The notes: generated by a model from the sequence alone, not told the origin. Positions 35,861 through 44,871 are shown, counted from the stretch's first letter. The stretch is 64,000 nucleotides of DNA from VAZQ01 sp963753575 (GCA_963753575.1 CAVWCR010000003.1:4898001-4962000), one strand, 5' to 3'. Made by a program: numbers and translations.

Positions 35861-37018
35861 CTATTGCGGAATCTGGTAGCGGCGGACGTCCTCGAGAAAT
35901 GGCTCGAAAAACTGCACCACCAGGTAGCGCGTGGAGGCCGGCAGCTTGTTCAGCGCGGCCTGGATGGGAATTTGATTATTGACGACGCTGTGCACCTCGC
36001 TGAACTGAAAGAAGAGACCGGAGCGAAGATAGTCCGCCGCGAACGAGTTTCCGTAGAGCACCATGGACGGCAGCTTGGTGGCGCGCAGCGGGGCGTGCGT
36101 GCGATAGATGATGTCAAAAAAGCCGTCAGGATCGCGGCTGAACGATCCATCAGGCACGCTCTGGCCCGCACGGTAGAGCGGGGTTGGCAGCTCGATCGGC
36201 TCGGTCGGCTTGAACAGGACCGCCAGGAACGTCGCCAGGCCGCCGGAAAATCTGCTCCTGCGATTGAAGGTTGCGCTCGGGTTCCAGAACGGCGCCGCAC
36301 GTCCTTCCGCGGCCGCGATGCGCGACACGATCTCCTTCGCGATGCAGTAGCCGGCTTGCATCGTGAGGTGGATGTCGGTGCGGTAGAACAACGGATAGTC
36401 GCCGCATTGCCCCATCACGCTCTGGCCGTCGACGTAGATCCAGGCCGGATTGTCGGACAGGAACGAGCGCAGCTTGTCGAACTGGCTGGGTGAGGGCAGG
36501 CGTGGCGCGTCGGGCGGCAGCCGATCGGTCAGTACCGAGGCCTTGGCCGGATTGCTGACGATCACGAGCCTGATGCCGCGGCGATCGAGATGGCGCGCGA
36601 GCGCGGTGAACTGGTTCTGCAATGCCTGCTGCCAGGGCGCCCCGCCGCGCTCGTGCTCGATCTTGGCATCGATGAAGTCGCGCAGAAACAGCATCCCATC
36701 CTTGCCGATGTAAACGCGTTCGGAATGGTGGAACAGCGAATAGTCGAGCTGATTATGCAGCCTGATGAACAGTGGTCGAAAGCCGATGCGGTCGTCGAAC
36801 CATCGGTTCATCGCGGGCGCGAGCCGTCCATCGCCCTTGACGACGATGTCGTAGAAATCAGGCGGGGGCGCCGGCGTCCGGTTCTCCTGGATCGGGCTGA
36901 TGCGGATGAGCGGAACGGCCATCTGGACCAGCGGGAATGCGATCAGGACAAAAAAGACCGAAACAAAAATCAACTGCCCGCGGCGCATCGCTATCTCGGC
37001 TTTGTGTGCGACCCGCAT
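35861..37018 (-). CDS. AlgJ/AlgX-like O-acetyltransferase (SGNH-type)
   Basis: 385 residues from the ATG at 37018, five bases from the upstream MBOAT stop region; a second Met at 36988 is also possible. An N-terminal signal-anchor (QLIFVSVFFVLIAFPLVQMA) puts the enzyme in the periplasm. Catalytic-type motifs of the family are FYRTDIHLTMQAGY (Asp-x-His) and MVLYGNSFAADYL (the Ser block). With the MBOAT partner it would acetylate an exported polymer. No polysaccharide synthase is nearby. Confidence 0.82.
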   Translation of the reverse strand: MRVAHKAEIAMRRGQLIFVSVFFVLIAFPLVQMAVPLIRISPIQENRTPAPPPDFYDIVVKGDGRLAPAMNRWFDDRIGFRPLFIRLHNQLDYSLFHHSERVYIGKDGMLFLRDFIDAKIEHERGGAPWQQALQNQFTALARHLDRRGIRLVIVSNPAKASVLTDRLPPDAPRLPSPSQFDKLRSFLSDNPAWIYVDGQSVMGQCGDYPLFYRTDIHLTMQAGYCIAKEIVSRIAAAEGRAAPFWNPSATFNRRSRFSGGLATFLAVLFKPTEPIELPTPLYRAGQSVPDGSFSRDPDGFFDIIYRTHAPLRATKLPSMVLYGNSFAADYLRSGLFFQFSEVHSVVNNQIPIQAALNKLPASTRYLVVQFFEPFLEDVRRYQIPQ

Positions 37019-37020
37019 GC

Positions 37021-38427
37021 TCAGAATCGGAAATAAATGAACGGATTGAAGCTGCGGAATGACAATAACATGATCGCATAGGTGAACACGATGAGGGCGG
37101 CGCCGCTCTTGAAGGCAACGGAGAACCGAGAGCCGTCCAGCCGCCACGAGTAGTCCTCAAATCGTGCGAGCGCGAACAGCGCGCCGGCGGCAAGCACCAC
37201 CAATCGTTCGCCGTTCAGGAACGATTGCTTCCAGACTGCGGCTTCGTTCTGGACCAGACCGAACAGGACGCCGATGAATTGCAGCGCGTCGGGCAGCGTG
37301 GCGGAGCGAAAGAAGACCCACCCGATCATGACCAGGAGGAGGGTCGTCACCCAGGCCAGCGGGCCGCCCGAAGGCTCGCCGTAGCGTTCCCGGTAGAGCC
37401 GCTCCGCGGCGAGCAGCGCGCCGTGATAAAGGCCCCAGACCAGGAACGTATAGGCGGCGCCGTGCCAGAGGCCGCAGAGCACGAACACGATCATCAGGTT
37501 GCGATAGGTGCGCCACGGCCCCTGCCGGTTTCCGCCGAGCGGGATATAGACGTAGTCGCGGAACCAGCGCGACAGCGTCATGTGCCAGCGCCGCCAGAAT
37601 TCCGTGATGCTGCGTGAGCGGTAGGGCTGATTGAAGTTTTCGGGGAAGGTGAAGCCGAGCATCTTCCCGAGCGCGATCGCCATGTCGCTGTAGCCCGAGA
37701 AGTCGTAGTAGATTTGCAGCGTGTAGCAGGCGAGCCCGAGCCACGCGAGCGCGAGCGTCAGCTCGTTTCCCGGCAGCGCGAAGATCGGATCGGCGACCGC
37801 ACCCAGGGTGTCGGCGATGATGAGCTTCTTGCCGAGCCCGATGCAGAAGCGACAGACGCCTTCCGACAACAGGTCGAGCGTCATTTCCCGCCGACGGACC
37901 TTATCCTCGACCTCTACGTAGCGCACGATCGGGCCCGCAATGAGCTGCGGAAACAATGAGTGGTACATGCCGAAGTCGATGAGCCGGCGCGCGGGCGCAA
38001 CGCGCCCGGTGTAGACGTCGGCGATGTAGGACAAAGCCTGGAACGTGAAGAAGGAGATGCCGATTGGCAGTTCGATCTGGGGCGCCGGTCCGATCGTCAC
38101 GCCGGCGACGTCGAGCAATGACGCCGCCGTCCCCCACAGAAAGCCCGCATACTTGAAATGCACAAGCGCGGCGAGATTGAGCACGACCGCGACGATGAAC
38201 AGGGCATGGCGCCGGCCGCCGCTCAACTGCGGCAGTGCCCGGGCGGCGACGTGATTGAGCAGAATGGAGCCGATCAGCAGCCAGATCAGCCAGCCGGCGT
38301 CGAAGGCGTAGAAGGCGAGGCTCGCGACCAGCAGCACCGGGTTGCGCAGCCCGGCAGGCGCCAGCGCATAGATCGCGATGACGACGGGAAAGAAGCCAAA
38401 CAGGAAGAAGTTCGAGCTGAACGCCAT
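37021..38427 (-). CDS. MBOAT-family O-acyltransferase, AlgI-like
   Basis: 468 residues, about ten helices. Signature regions are ITEFWRRWHMTLSRWFRDY with the first essential-type His, YIPLGGNRQG, and CGLWHGAAYTFLVWG with the second His. The IYYDFSGYSDMAIALG block is typical of AlgI/DltB/PatA relatives that pass acetyl groups across the inner membrane. Forms a pair with the AlgJ-like gene downstream (non-overlapping by two bases). Confidence 0.9.
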   Translation of the reverse strand: MAFSSNFFLFGFFPVVIAIYALAPAGLRNPVLLVASLAFYAFDAGWLIWLLIGSILLNHVAARALPQLSGGRRHALFIVAVVLNLAALVHFKYAGFLWGTAASLLDVAGVTIGPAPQIELPIGISFFTFQALSYIADVYTGRVAPARRLIDFGMYHSLFPQLIAGPIVRYVEVEDKVRRREMTLDLLSEGVCRFCIGLGKKLIIADTLGAVADPIFALPGNELTLALAWLGLACYTLQIYYDFSGYSDMAIALGKMLGFTFPENFNQPYRSRSITEFWRRWHMTLSRWFRDYVYIPLGGNRQGPWRTYRNLMIVFVLCGLWHGAAYTFLVWGLYHGALLAAERLYRERYGEPSGGPLAWVTTLLLVMIGWVFFRSATLPDALQFIGVLFGLVQNEAAVWKQSFLNGERLVVLAAGALFALARFEDYSWRLDGSRFSVAFKSGAALIVFTYAIMLLSFRSFNPFIYFRF

Positions 38428-38529
38428 CGCTCACGACGCACAACACATCGCGACGCAGAAGGCATCGCGGGACGGCATTCAACTGCGTGGCGTCGCTGAT
38501 CGGCTTGCGGCGAAGACGCTGCGGCGTCG

Positions 38530-39039
38530 TCAGCTCTGCCAGGCGTAGGCGACCTTGTCCAGGACCTTGCCGCCGAACCGCTCCGACGAGCGTGCAACCG
38601 CGCGGCCGCCAAGATTGCGGTAAAAATTGACCGCGGTTTCGTTGTCCGACAGCGCCCAGACCACCAGGCTGTTCATTCCACTCTGGGCCAGATCGCGGCG
38701 CGCTGCGGTAAACAGCCTGCGACCGAAGCCGAGGCCCTGAAATTCGGGACGCAGATAGAGCTCGTAGATCTCGCCATCATAGTAAAGGCTGCGCGCGCGG
38801 TTGCGCCCATAATTGGCGTAGCCTGCGACGGTGTCGCCGAACACCAGGATGGCGATCCGGCTGCCGCGGCGAATGGCGCTTTCCCACCACGTCGGACCGC
38901 GGCGGTTAATAAGCTTGTCGAGCTCCGGCCCAGGGATCACACCCTGGTAGGCTGTCCGCCAGGCTTCGTCATGCGTTGCCGCGACGGCCGTCGCATCGGA
39001 CGGCTTGGCGCGGCGAACTTCGATCAGGATCGTGCTCAT
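38530..39039 (-). CDS. GNAT-family N-acetyltransferase
   Basis: 169 residues from the ATG at 39039; the frame is open to 39075. Acetyl-CoA-binding motif in YLRPEFQGLGFGRRLF (Q/RxxGxG/A), followed by the typical ARRDLAQSGMNSLVVWALSD and a C-terminal FYRNLGGRAVARSSERFGG. Target unknown. It is separated from the MBOAT gene by about 100 bases. Confidence 0.88.
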   Translation of the reverse strand: MSTILIEVRRAKPSDATAVAATHDEAWRTAYQGVIPGPELDKLINRRGPTWWESAIRRGSRIAILVFGDTVAGYANYGRNRARSLYYDGEIYELYLRPEFQGLGFGRRLFTAARRDLAQSGMNSLVVWALSDNETAVNFYRNLGGRAVARSSERFGGKVLDKVAYAWQS

Positions 39040-39381
39040 GCAAACGATACAAGCAAGTGCGTCGGCGCCCTTCAAGTGTGATGTTTAACCAAAACTTAAT
39101 ATTGTGAACGGCGGAACGGCCGGCGCGATCGTTTTCGACCGCCGCGTGACAAATAATCAAGGTTTGTTCGTTGCCTGGAGGTATGTTGCAGCCGTGCCAC
39201 GCCCGCCGAGGAATTTTTGCGCAGGCGTGTCTGCGCCGATTCGGGTGTGTATGACGGTGCGTAATTCAGTCGGCCAAAGGCCGAGTTATCGCGCCGTATG
39301 AGAGTGCGCTTCGCGAATCAATTCGTTTCGCGAGAGCATTCAACTAAGGTTGAACAGGGTCCCGATTGAATATGACAACGG
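39040..39381. other. Intergenic region, nothing recognised
   Basis: About 340 bases between the GNAT gene start and the typA end. It is AT-richer near 39080-39180 and would carry the GNAT promoter. Short open frames exist but have no supporting signals. Confidence 0.4.
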
Positions 39382-41211
39382 TCAGACCCGTTCGGTTTCG
39401 CGCCGCCGCTCGTCCCTCTTGCGCTCGTTGGGATCGAGCAGCCTCTTGCGCAGCCTGATCGATTTCGGAGTTACCTCGACATATTCATCTTCTTCGATAT
39501 ACGCGAGCGCCCGCTCCAGCGTCATCTGGATCGGCGGCGTGAGCCTGATCATCTCGTCTTTGGCATGGGTGCGGATGTTGGTGAGCTTCTTGCCCTTGAG
39601 GACATTGACCTCGAGATCGTTGCCGCGCGTGTGTTCGCCCACGATCATGCCGCGGTAGACCTTCCAGCCCGGCTCGATCATCATCGGCCCGCGGTCTTCC
39701 AGGTTCCACAGCGCATAGGCCACGGCCTCGCCGTTGTCGGTCGAGATCAGGACGCCGTTGCGGCGGCTCAGCACGTCACCCTTGTGGGGCGCGTAGGCAT
39801 GAAACACCCGGTTGAGGACGGCGGTGCCGCGGCTGTCGGTGAGAAGTTCCCCCTGGTAGCCGATCAGCCCCCGGGTGGGCGCATAGAACACAAGCCGAAC
39901 ACGGCCGCCGCCGGAGGGTCGCATCTCGATCATCTCGGCCTTGCGCTCCGACATCTTCTGCACCACCACGCCGGAGAACTGCTCGTCGACGTCGATCACC
40001 ACCTCTTCGATGGGTTCGCGCAGCTCGCCGGTCGCCGAATCGCGCTCGAACAGCACTTTCGGACGCGAGACCGACAGCTCGTAGCCTTCCCGCCGCATGG
40101 TCTCGATCAAGATGCCGAGCTGCAGCTCGCCGCGGCCGGCGACTTCCATGGAATCGCGTTCGGTCAATTCGCTCACGCGCAGCGCCACGTTGCCTTCGGC
40201 CTCGCGCAGCAGCCGGTCGCGAATCATCCGACCGGTCACCTTGTCGCCTTCGGTGCCGGCGAGCGGAGAATCGTTGACCCTGAACGTCATCGAGAGCGTC
40301 GGCGGATCGATCGGCTGGGCCGGCAGCGGCGTTTCAACCTCGGGAGCGCAGATCGTGTGTGCGACGGTTGCTTCCGGTAGGCCCGCGATCGCGACAATAT
40401 CGCCGGCTTCCGCCTCCTCGACCGCGGTGCGCTCGAGCCCGCGGAAGGCGAGCACCTTGGTGACGCGGCCTTGCTCGATGAGCCGGCCGGTGCGGTCGAG
40501 CACCTTGACCTGCTGATTCGGCTTGATCGTGCCCGAGGTGATGCGGCCGGTGACCAGGCGTCCGAGATAGGGATTGGCCTCGAGGATTGTGCCGAGGAGA
40601 CGGAAGGGACCGTCCTCGACCGAAGGGGGCGCGACGTGCCGGGCGATGAGATTGAACAGCGGCGCCATGCCGGCGTCCTTCGGGCCGGCCGGGCTCGCCG
40701 CCATCCAGCCTTCCTTGGCGGAGCCGTAGAGAATCGGAAAATCGAGCTGCTCGTCCGATGCATCGAGCGCTGCGAACAGATCGAACACCTCGTTGACGAC
40801 TTCGGTCGGGCGCGCGTCCCCGCGGTCGACCTTGTTGATCACCACGATCGGCTTGAGGCCGACCTTGAGGGCTTTGGAGACCACGAACTTGGTCTGCGGC
40901 AGCGGGCCCTCGGCGGCGTCGACCAGAACGAGCGCGCCGTCCACCATGTTGAGGATGCGCTCGACCTCGCCGCCGAAATCAGCGTGCCCGGGGGTGTCCA
41001 CGATGTTGATACGGGTGTCCTTCCAGGGGAGCGAGGTGCACTTGGCAAGGATCGTGATGCCGCGCTCGCGTTCCAGGTCATTGGAATCCATTGCGCGCTC
41101 GGCCACCCGCTGATTGTCGCGGAAAGCGCCCGATTGCTGCAGCAGCCGGTCGACCAGCGTGGTCTTGCCATGGTCGACATGGGCGATGATCGCCACGTTG
41201 CGAAGGGACAT
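39382..41211 (-). CDS. typA: Translational GTPase TypA/BipA
   Basis: 609 residues, full length. G1 IIAHVDHGKTTLVDRL, G3 DTPGHADFGGEV, G4 VINKVDRGDARP. The C-terminal domain carries GRGELQLGILIETMRREGYEL and GTLFHAY-like VLNRVFHAYAPHKGD. TypA binds the ribosome and assists assembly and growth under stress such as cold. Monocistronic by spacing. Confidence 0.97.
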   Translation of the reverse strand: MSLRNVAIIAHVDHGKTTLVDRLLQQSGAFRDNQRVAERAMDSNDLERERGITILAKCTSLPWKDTRINIVDTPGHADFGGEVERILNMVDGALVLVDAAEGPLPQTKFVVSKALKVGLKPIVVINKVDRGDARPTEVVNEVFDLFAALDASDEQLDFPILYGSAKEGWMAASPAGPKDAGMAPLFNLIARHVAPPSVEDGPFRLLGTILEANPYLGRLVTGRITSGTIKPNQQVKVLDRTGRLIEQGRVTKVLAFRGLERTAVEEAEAGDIVAIAGLPEATVAHTICAPEVETPLPAQPIDPPTLSMTFRVNDSPLAGTEGDKVTGRMIRDRLLREAEGNVALRVSELTERDSMEVAGRGELQLGILIETMRREGYELSVSRPKVLFERDSATGELREPIEEVVIDVDEQFSGVVVQKMSERKAEMIEMRPSGGGRVRLVFYAPTRGLIGYQGELLTDSRGTAVLNRVFHAYAPHKGDVLSRRNGVLISTDNGEAVAYALWNLEDRGPMMIEPGWKVYRGMIVGEHTRGNDLEVNVLKGKKLTNIRTHAKDEMIRLTPPIQMTLERALAYIEEDEYVEVTPKSIRLRKRLLDPNERKRDERRRETERV

Positions 41212-41287
41212 CGATTAAGGAATCCGTCTGGGCCGGGGCCGCTGCTGCGGCGCAATATAAGCAGCGAACGCCCGATCGCAACGTTTA

Positions 41288-41542
41288 TTACCGGAAGGCC
41301 TGGCGAATGAGCCAAATGCCCACCGCAAATGTGGCCGCGCACACCAGAAAAATGGGCAGTAACAGGGCCAGGTCGTTGGTTGAGAGGCCGGACGGGCCCA
41401 TTGATAACGTTACCAGCCCGGCACACACCCCCGGCAGCAGCAAAACAACGCCGAACAATCCCAGCAGAATTGGCGCGCAGCCCCGCTGGCCGCCCGAGGG
41501 CGGTGTTGGATCGGGCCGGTCCGAAGGCAGGTGATTGCTCAC
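41288..41542 (-). CDS. Small 2TM membrane protein, third of three tandem paralogues
   Basis: 84 residues from a GTG at 41542 whose GTGA overlaps the stop of the preceding gene. Cytosolic Pro-rich start (SNHLPSDRPDPTPPSGGQRG), first helix containing LLLPGVCAG, second helix LLLPIFLVCAATFAVGIWLI, tail RQAFR. The LLLPGxCA motif and the Arg-rich tail are shared with the two genes upstream. The frame is open to 41776, but that part overlaps the neighbour. No known family recognised. Confidence 0.75.
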   Translation of the reverse strand: MSNHLPSDRPDPTPPSGGQRGCAPILLGLFGVVLLLPGVCAGLVTLSMGPSGLSTNDLALLLPIFLVCAATFAVGIWLIRQAFR

Positions 41543-41760
41543 GGCTGCGGAGCGGGCGGCTTGCGAAAGGCCCGGTAGAGAAGAAACACCCCGCCCGCCG
41601 AGATCAGAAAGCAGATCGCCCACAGGCCAAGCCATCTGGACGCACCGGGGCCGCGCATCATTCCGCCCAAGATCATGAATCCTGCGGCGCAGACGCCGGG
41701 CAAGAGCAAAATGATGCCGACCAGGGCCATCAGGGCGGTCAGCAACGGATGTCGAGTCAT
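41539..41760 (-). CDS. Small 2TM membrane protein, second of three tandem paralogues
   Basis: 73 residues starting MTRHPLLTALMALVGII; AAGGAGG lies seven bases upstream of the ATG at 41760. The first helix has LLLPGVCAA, the second AICFLISAGGVFLLYRAFR. This second helix is nearly the same as in the first paralogue (ICFAISAGGVALIVRALR), so these arose by duplication. Function unknown; membership of the radical SAM operon is supported by spacing. Confidence 0.8.
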   Translation of the reverse strand: MTRHPLLTALMALVGIILLLPGVCAAGFMILGGMMRGPGASRWLGLWAICFLISAGGVFLLYRAFRKPPAPQP

Positions 41761-41779
41761 GGGCCCTCCTTGCCAAGCG

Positions 41780-42010
41780 CTATCGACGCAGTGCACGAAC
41801 GATCAATGCGACGCCTCCCGCCGAAATCGCAAAGCAGATCAGCCACAGCGTTATGAATCTATAGTCGTTGCGGCTGGCCTGGCTGATGAAGAACAACGCG
41901 CACAGCCCAGGCAACAACAACGCGACGCCAATGACGACGAGCAATATCGCGATGCCGGTCGGAAGTGGTCGGCGGGGTGGCGACGGCTCAGACGGGCTCG
42001 GTTCGCTCAT
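41780..42010 (-). CDS. Small 2TM membrane protein, first of three tandem paralogues
   Basis: 76 residues: Pro/Ser-rich cytosolic start (SEPSPSEPSPPRRPLP), helix 1 GIAILLVVIGVALLLPGLCA, helix 2 WLICFAISAGGVALIVRAL, end RR. Its ATG overlaps the radical SAM stop (ATGA), so it is translated from the same message. The shared LLLPGxCA motif has a conserved Cys in the membrane. No assigned function. Confidence 0.82.
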   Translation of the reverse strand: MSEPSPSEPSPPRRPLPTGIAILLVVIGVALLLPGLCALFFISQASRNDYRFITLWLICFAISAGGVALIVRALRR

Positions 42011-43431
42011 ACCAGCTGCTCTTCTTTCGCCCGCGCGAGCTCGGCGCGGATTTTTGCGATGCGGCCGTCGCGATAAAACAGATTGTAGGTGTCGAACGGG
42101 ATGATCTGGCCGTTCGGTGTCACAAAATGGATGCAGGAGCGCTTGACGCCGCCGAGGCAGAAATTGAAGCGGTCCATGAACTGCACGATGGTGACCCGGA
42201 ACACGTTCTCATAGGTCAGGCCGGCCGGCACTTCCGCCTTGGGCAGGCAGCACAGGAATTCCGCGAGCCGCGCCGGCGCGTTGTTGGCGCCGGAGGAGAG
42301 CGAGAACAGCTCGATGAATTTTTCCTTCAGCACGGGCTGCTTCTCGAAGCTGATGGTGTTGGGCGTGATCGCGACGAATTCTTCGCGTGGCACGAGCGAA
42401 GTCACCGGCAGCACCTGGCGGCCGTTGCGCAGCCCGTAGCCGATCGAGATCAATTCCGGGTTGCACGGCAGCGGCACCATGTCGTGCGGGCCGAACACGC
42501 CTGAATCCTCGACGATGCGGCGCCTGATGTCGGAGAGCATGATGCGCTGCGACTTGTCGAAGCCCTCGTTGCGGCCGGCGTCCTGCACCGGCTGGAATGT
42601 GATGCCGCGCACGCAGCGCCATTCCAGCGCATGGCGCACGATCTCGCCGATCTCCTCGTCGTTGACGCCGCGCTTGACCGTGACCACCAGCGAGGTCGAG
42701 AGCCCGTGCCGCTCGAGATTTTCCAGCGCCTCCTGGCGCACCCGCCGCAGGTCGGCGCCGCGCAACGCCATCAGGGCATCGCGGTTGAGCGAATCGAACT
42801 GCAGATAAATCTCGAGCCCGCGCTTGCCTTCCGCGAGGCGGGCCGCGAAGTCGGGCTCGCGCGCGAGCCGCAGCCCGTTGGTGTTGAGCATGACGTGCCG
42901 CACCGGGCGCGATCGAATGAGATCGAGCACCTCGAAGAACTGCGGGTGCAGCGTCGGCTCGCCGCCCGAGATCTGTACGATGTCGGGCTCACCCTCGCTT
43001 GCCACCAGCGCGTCCACCATCCGCTCGATGGTCGAGAGCGGTAGGTGCTTGCTGCGCGCTGGCGAAGAATTCGCAAAGCAGACCGGGCAGGTCAGGTTGC
43101 AGTGCTCGTTGATCTCGATCAGCGCGAGGCAGGAATGCTGCTCGTGATCCGGACACAGGCCGCAATCATACGGGCAGCCGTATTCGGTGCGGCTCTGCAG
43201 ATTGAGCGGCCGGTCGCCGGGCTTGATGTAATCCTTGCACAGCCGCCAATAGGCGGCGTCGCTGGAGATCAGCGTCGACTGCACGCCATGCTGCTGGCAG
43301 CGCTTCTCGTACCAGACCTCGTTGTCCTTGATGATGATCTTGGCCGGCACCAGCGCGAGGCAGGTCTCGCACAGCGAGGTGGTCTGGCCCCAGAACACAT
43401 AGGGGCGCGCCTTACGCAACAGCAGCGTCAT
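42007..43431 (-). CDS. Radical SAM protein, tetraether-lipid-synthase (Tes)/MJ0619-like
   Basis: 474 residues with an unusual number of placed Cys: an N-terminal CETC (21, 24) and C45/H48 that look rubredoxin-like, an auxiliary-cluster segment CPYDCGLC with C101 (86, 90, 93, 101), the SAM cluster CNLTCPVC (111, 115, 118), and C-terminal FLCC and FCLGGVKRSC. GGEPTLH is the SAM-binding glycine motif. This order matches, from memory, archaeal Tes/MJ0619-type enzymes that act on lipid chains, not MoaA or SPASM maturases. It overlaps the Lgt-like gene by 20 bases upstream and the small 2TM gene downstream. Confidence 0.8.
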   Translation of the reverse strand: MTLLLRKARPYVFWGQTTSLCETCLALVPAKIIIKDNEVWYEKRCQQHGVQSTLISSDAAYWRLCKDYIKPGDRPLNLQSRTEYGCPYDCGLCPDHEQHSCLALIEINEHCNLTCPVCFANSSPARSKHLPLSTIERMVDALVASEGEPDIVQISGGEPTLHPQFFEVLDLIRSRPVRHVMLNTNGLRLAREPDFAARLAEGKRGLEIYLQFDSLNRDALMALRGADLRRVRQEALENLERHGLSTSLVVTVKRGVNDEEIGEIVRHALEWRCVRGITFQPVQDAGRNEGFDKSQRIMLSDIRRRIVEDSGVFGPHDMVPLPCNPELISIGYGLRNGRQVLPVTSLVPREEFVAITPNTISFEKQPVLKEKFIELFSLSSGANNAPARLAEFLCCLPKAEVPAGLTYENVFRVTIVQFMDRFNFCLGGVKRSCIHFVTPNGQIIPFDTYNLFYRDGRIAKIRAELARAKEEQLV

Positions 43432-44044
43432 CGAGGGACCTCGGGCTGGGCGCGGTCGCGATCATCACCGCCGCGTAGGCGAGGATTGCGGCCGACAGCA
43501 GATGAAACAGCGTGAACGGCCCGACCAGCGCGCCGTAGGGCTTGATGAATTCCAAGGCGAAGCGCTGCGCGCCATAGAAGCCGACCGCGAGATAGAATCC
43601 GTTCTCGATCACGAACGCGTTTCCGCGGATCGCAGCGAGCACGTAGACGATCGCGAAGCCCGCCATGGCGGCGCTCTCATAGAGCTGCACCGGATGGCGC
43701 GGCACGCCGTCGCCGAAGTCGTGCGCCCACGGCAGCGCGCTCGGCGTCCCATAGGTGAAGTCGTCGAGGCCGGCGAAGAAACAGCCGATGCGGCCCACCG
43801 CGACGCCGACTGCAAGTGGCAGCGCGAAGCGCGCGCCGGTGCGCCCCGCGATGCCGGCTGAGCGCTTGTACAGTTCGACCGCAATGATGCCGCCCGCGAG
43901 CGCGCCTTCGATCGAGCGCGCCAGCCCGGGCTGTTGCGAGAGCCAGAGATTGGCGGTTCCGAACAGGAACGCGCCGACCCCGGCGCCGAACACGAGCGCC
44001 GCCAGATAGGGAAGGTCATGCGACCGCGAGGGCGGAAAGCGCAC
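43412..44044 (-). CDS. Truncated Lgt-like (prolipoprotein diacylglyceryl transferase-related) membrane protein
   Basis: 210 residues from a GTG at 44044, about 50-80 shorter than true Lgt. The Lgt block GRIGCFFAGLDDFTYGTP and GVPRHPVQLYES is recognisable, but the Asn of the GRIGNF motif is Cys here. Helices flank the block. A housekeeping Lgt must be elsewhere if this one is a paralogue, as the length and substitution suggest. It is the first gene of an overlapping operon with the radical SAM gene, which hints that the two share a lipid substrate. Confidence 0.75.
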   Translation of the reverse strand: MRFPPSRSHDLPYLAALVFGAGVGAFLFGTANLWLSQQPGLARSIEGALAGGIIAVELYKRSAGIAGRTGARFALPLAVGVAVGRIGCFFAGLDDFTYGTPSALPWAHDFGDGVPRHPVQLYESAAMAGFAIVYVLAAIRGNAFVIENGFYLAVGFYGAQRFALEFIKPYGALVGPFTLFHLLSAAILAYAAVMIATAPSPRSLDDAAVA

Positions 44045-44138
44045 GCCAGCGCGCCGCGTGAGATTGGTTTCCCGTCAGTTCAGCCTAGGGCGCGTGGTCG
44101 TGAAGCGCAATGGTCGAGCAGGCGCCCGCCGCGGCGGT

Positions 44139-44549
44139 CTATGGCTCGATCCTGCGTTCGCCGCCGTCCTCGCTGCGGACCACCACGGCACTGGCGGAGC
44201 TGCCGGCACGGGCCTGAACGTAGGTGTGGCTCGTCCCTGTCGGCCCCGTCAGCGACATTCCTGATTGTTGCTCGGATGTGCTGATCTTGACCGACGGGCG
44301 GCCCCGTTCGGTGATCAGGCGCAGCAGCACCGTCTCGGCCGACATCGTCCCGACCGTTTGTCGGCTGGGCGGCAGCACCTGGATGCTGGCGCGCACATTG
44401 CCGGGGTCATCGACGATCTGGAGCCCGCGACCGCGAAGAATTTGACCCGATGCAGGCGCCGCCGTCGCCGGATGATTTTGAATGAAAGATATTGTCAGCA
44501 TGCCGGCGTTGAGCAGCGTCAACGCGGCCAGGATCAGGTGCGGCTTCAT
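44139..44549 (-). CDS. Hypothetical exported protein
   Basis: 136 residues with an N-terminal signal or anchor (MKPHLILAALTLLNAGMLTI) and a beta-rich, Ser/Thr-rich remainder with no motif I know (IVDDPGNVRASIQVLPPS; SGMSLTGPTGTSHTYVQAR). AGAGG precedes the ATG at 44549. It lies 95 bases upstream of the Lgt-like gene on the same strand, so it might belong to that operon. Confidence 0.62.
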   Translation of the reverse strand: MKPHLILAALTLLNAGMLTISFIQNHPATAAPASGQILRGRGLQIVDDPGNVRASIQVLPPSRQTVGTMSAETVLLRLITERGRPSVKISTSEQQSGMSLTGPTGTSHTYVQARAGSSASAVVVRSEDGGERRIEP

Positions 44550-44871
44550 GGGAGGCCTCTGGAGACTTTGGTCGCTGGCCCGATGATAGGCTCACTGTCG
44601 CCGATCGTCATGCGCGACCATCTCGTCCGTTTGCTACCGCTGGTGTGCAGCTGGGCATTCGATCGGTCCGCGCCGGAGTTTATGAGCGGACGTGATCAGT
44701 CTCATCCACCCGTCTCTTTGGGCAGCTATCACGGAGACGTGAAGTGATAGGGGCTTCCTCGGCATCGCTCGCCAAATCCGCGATGACAATCGACCGGTTG
44801 ATAGTATTGTTGGTCTCTGGCAACAGACTTCCGACGCTCCAAGGCGTCAGCCAACAGAGGGAGGTACTTCA
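44550..44871. other. Intergenic region between divergent genes
   Basis: 322 bases between the hypothetical exported protein gene and the dienelactone hydrolase gene; promoters for both are expected. GGGAGG sits before the hydrolase start. Nothing else recognised. Confidence 0.45.

Noticed and set aside
39104..39301. 65-codon plus-strand frame in the gap before typA
   Set aside because: No ribosome site, no motif, and composition like non-coding DNA.
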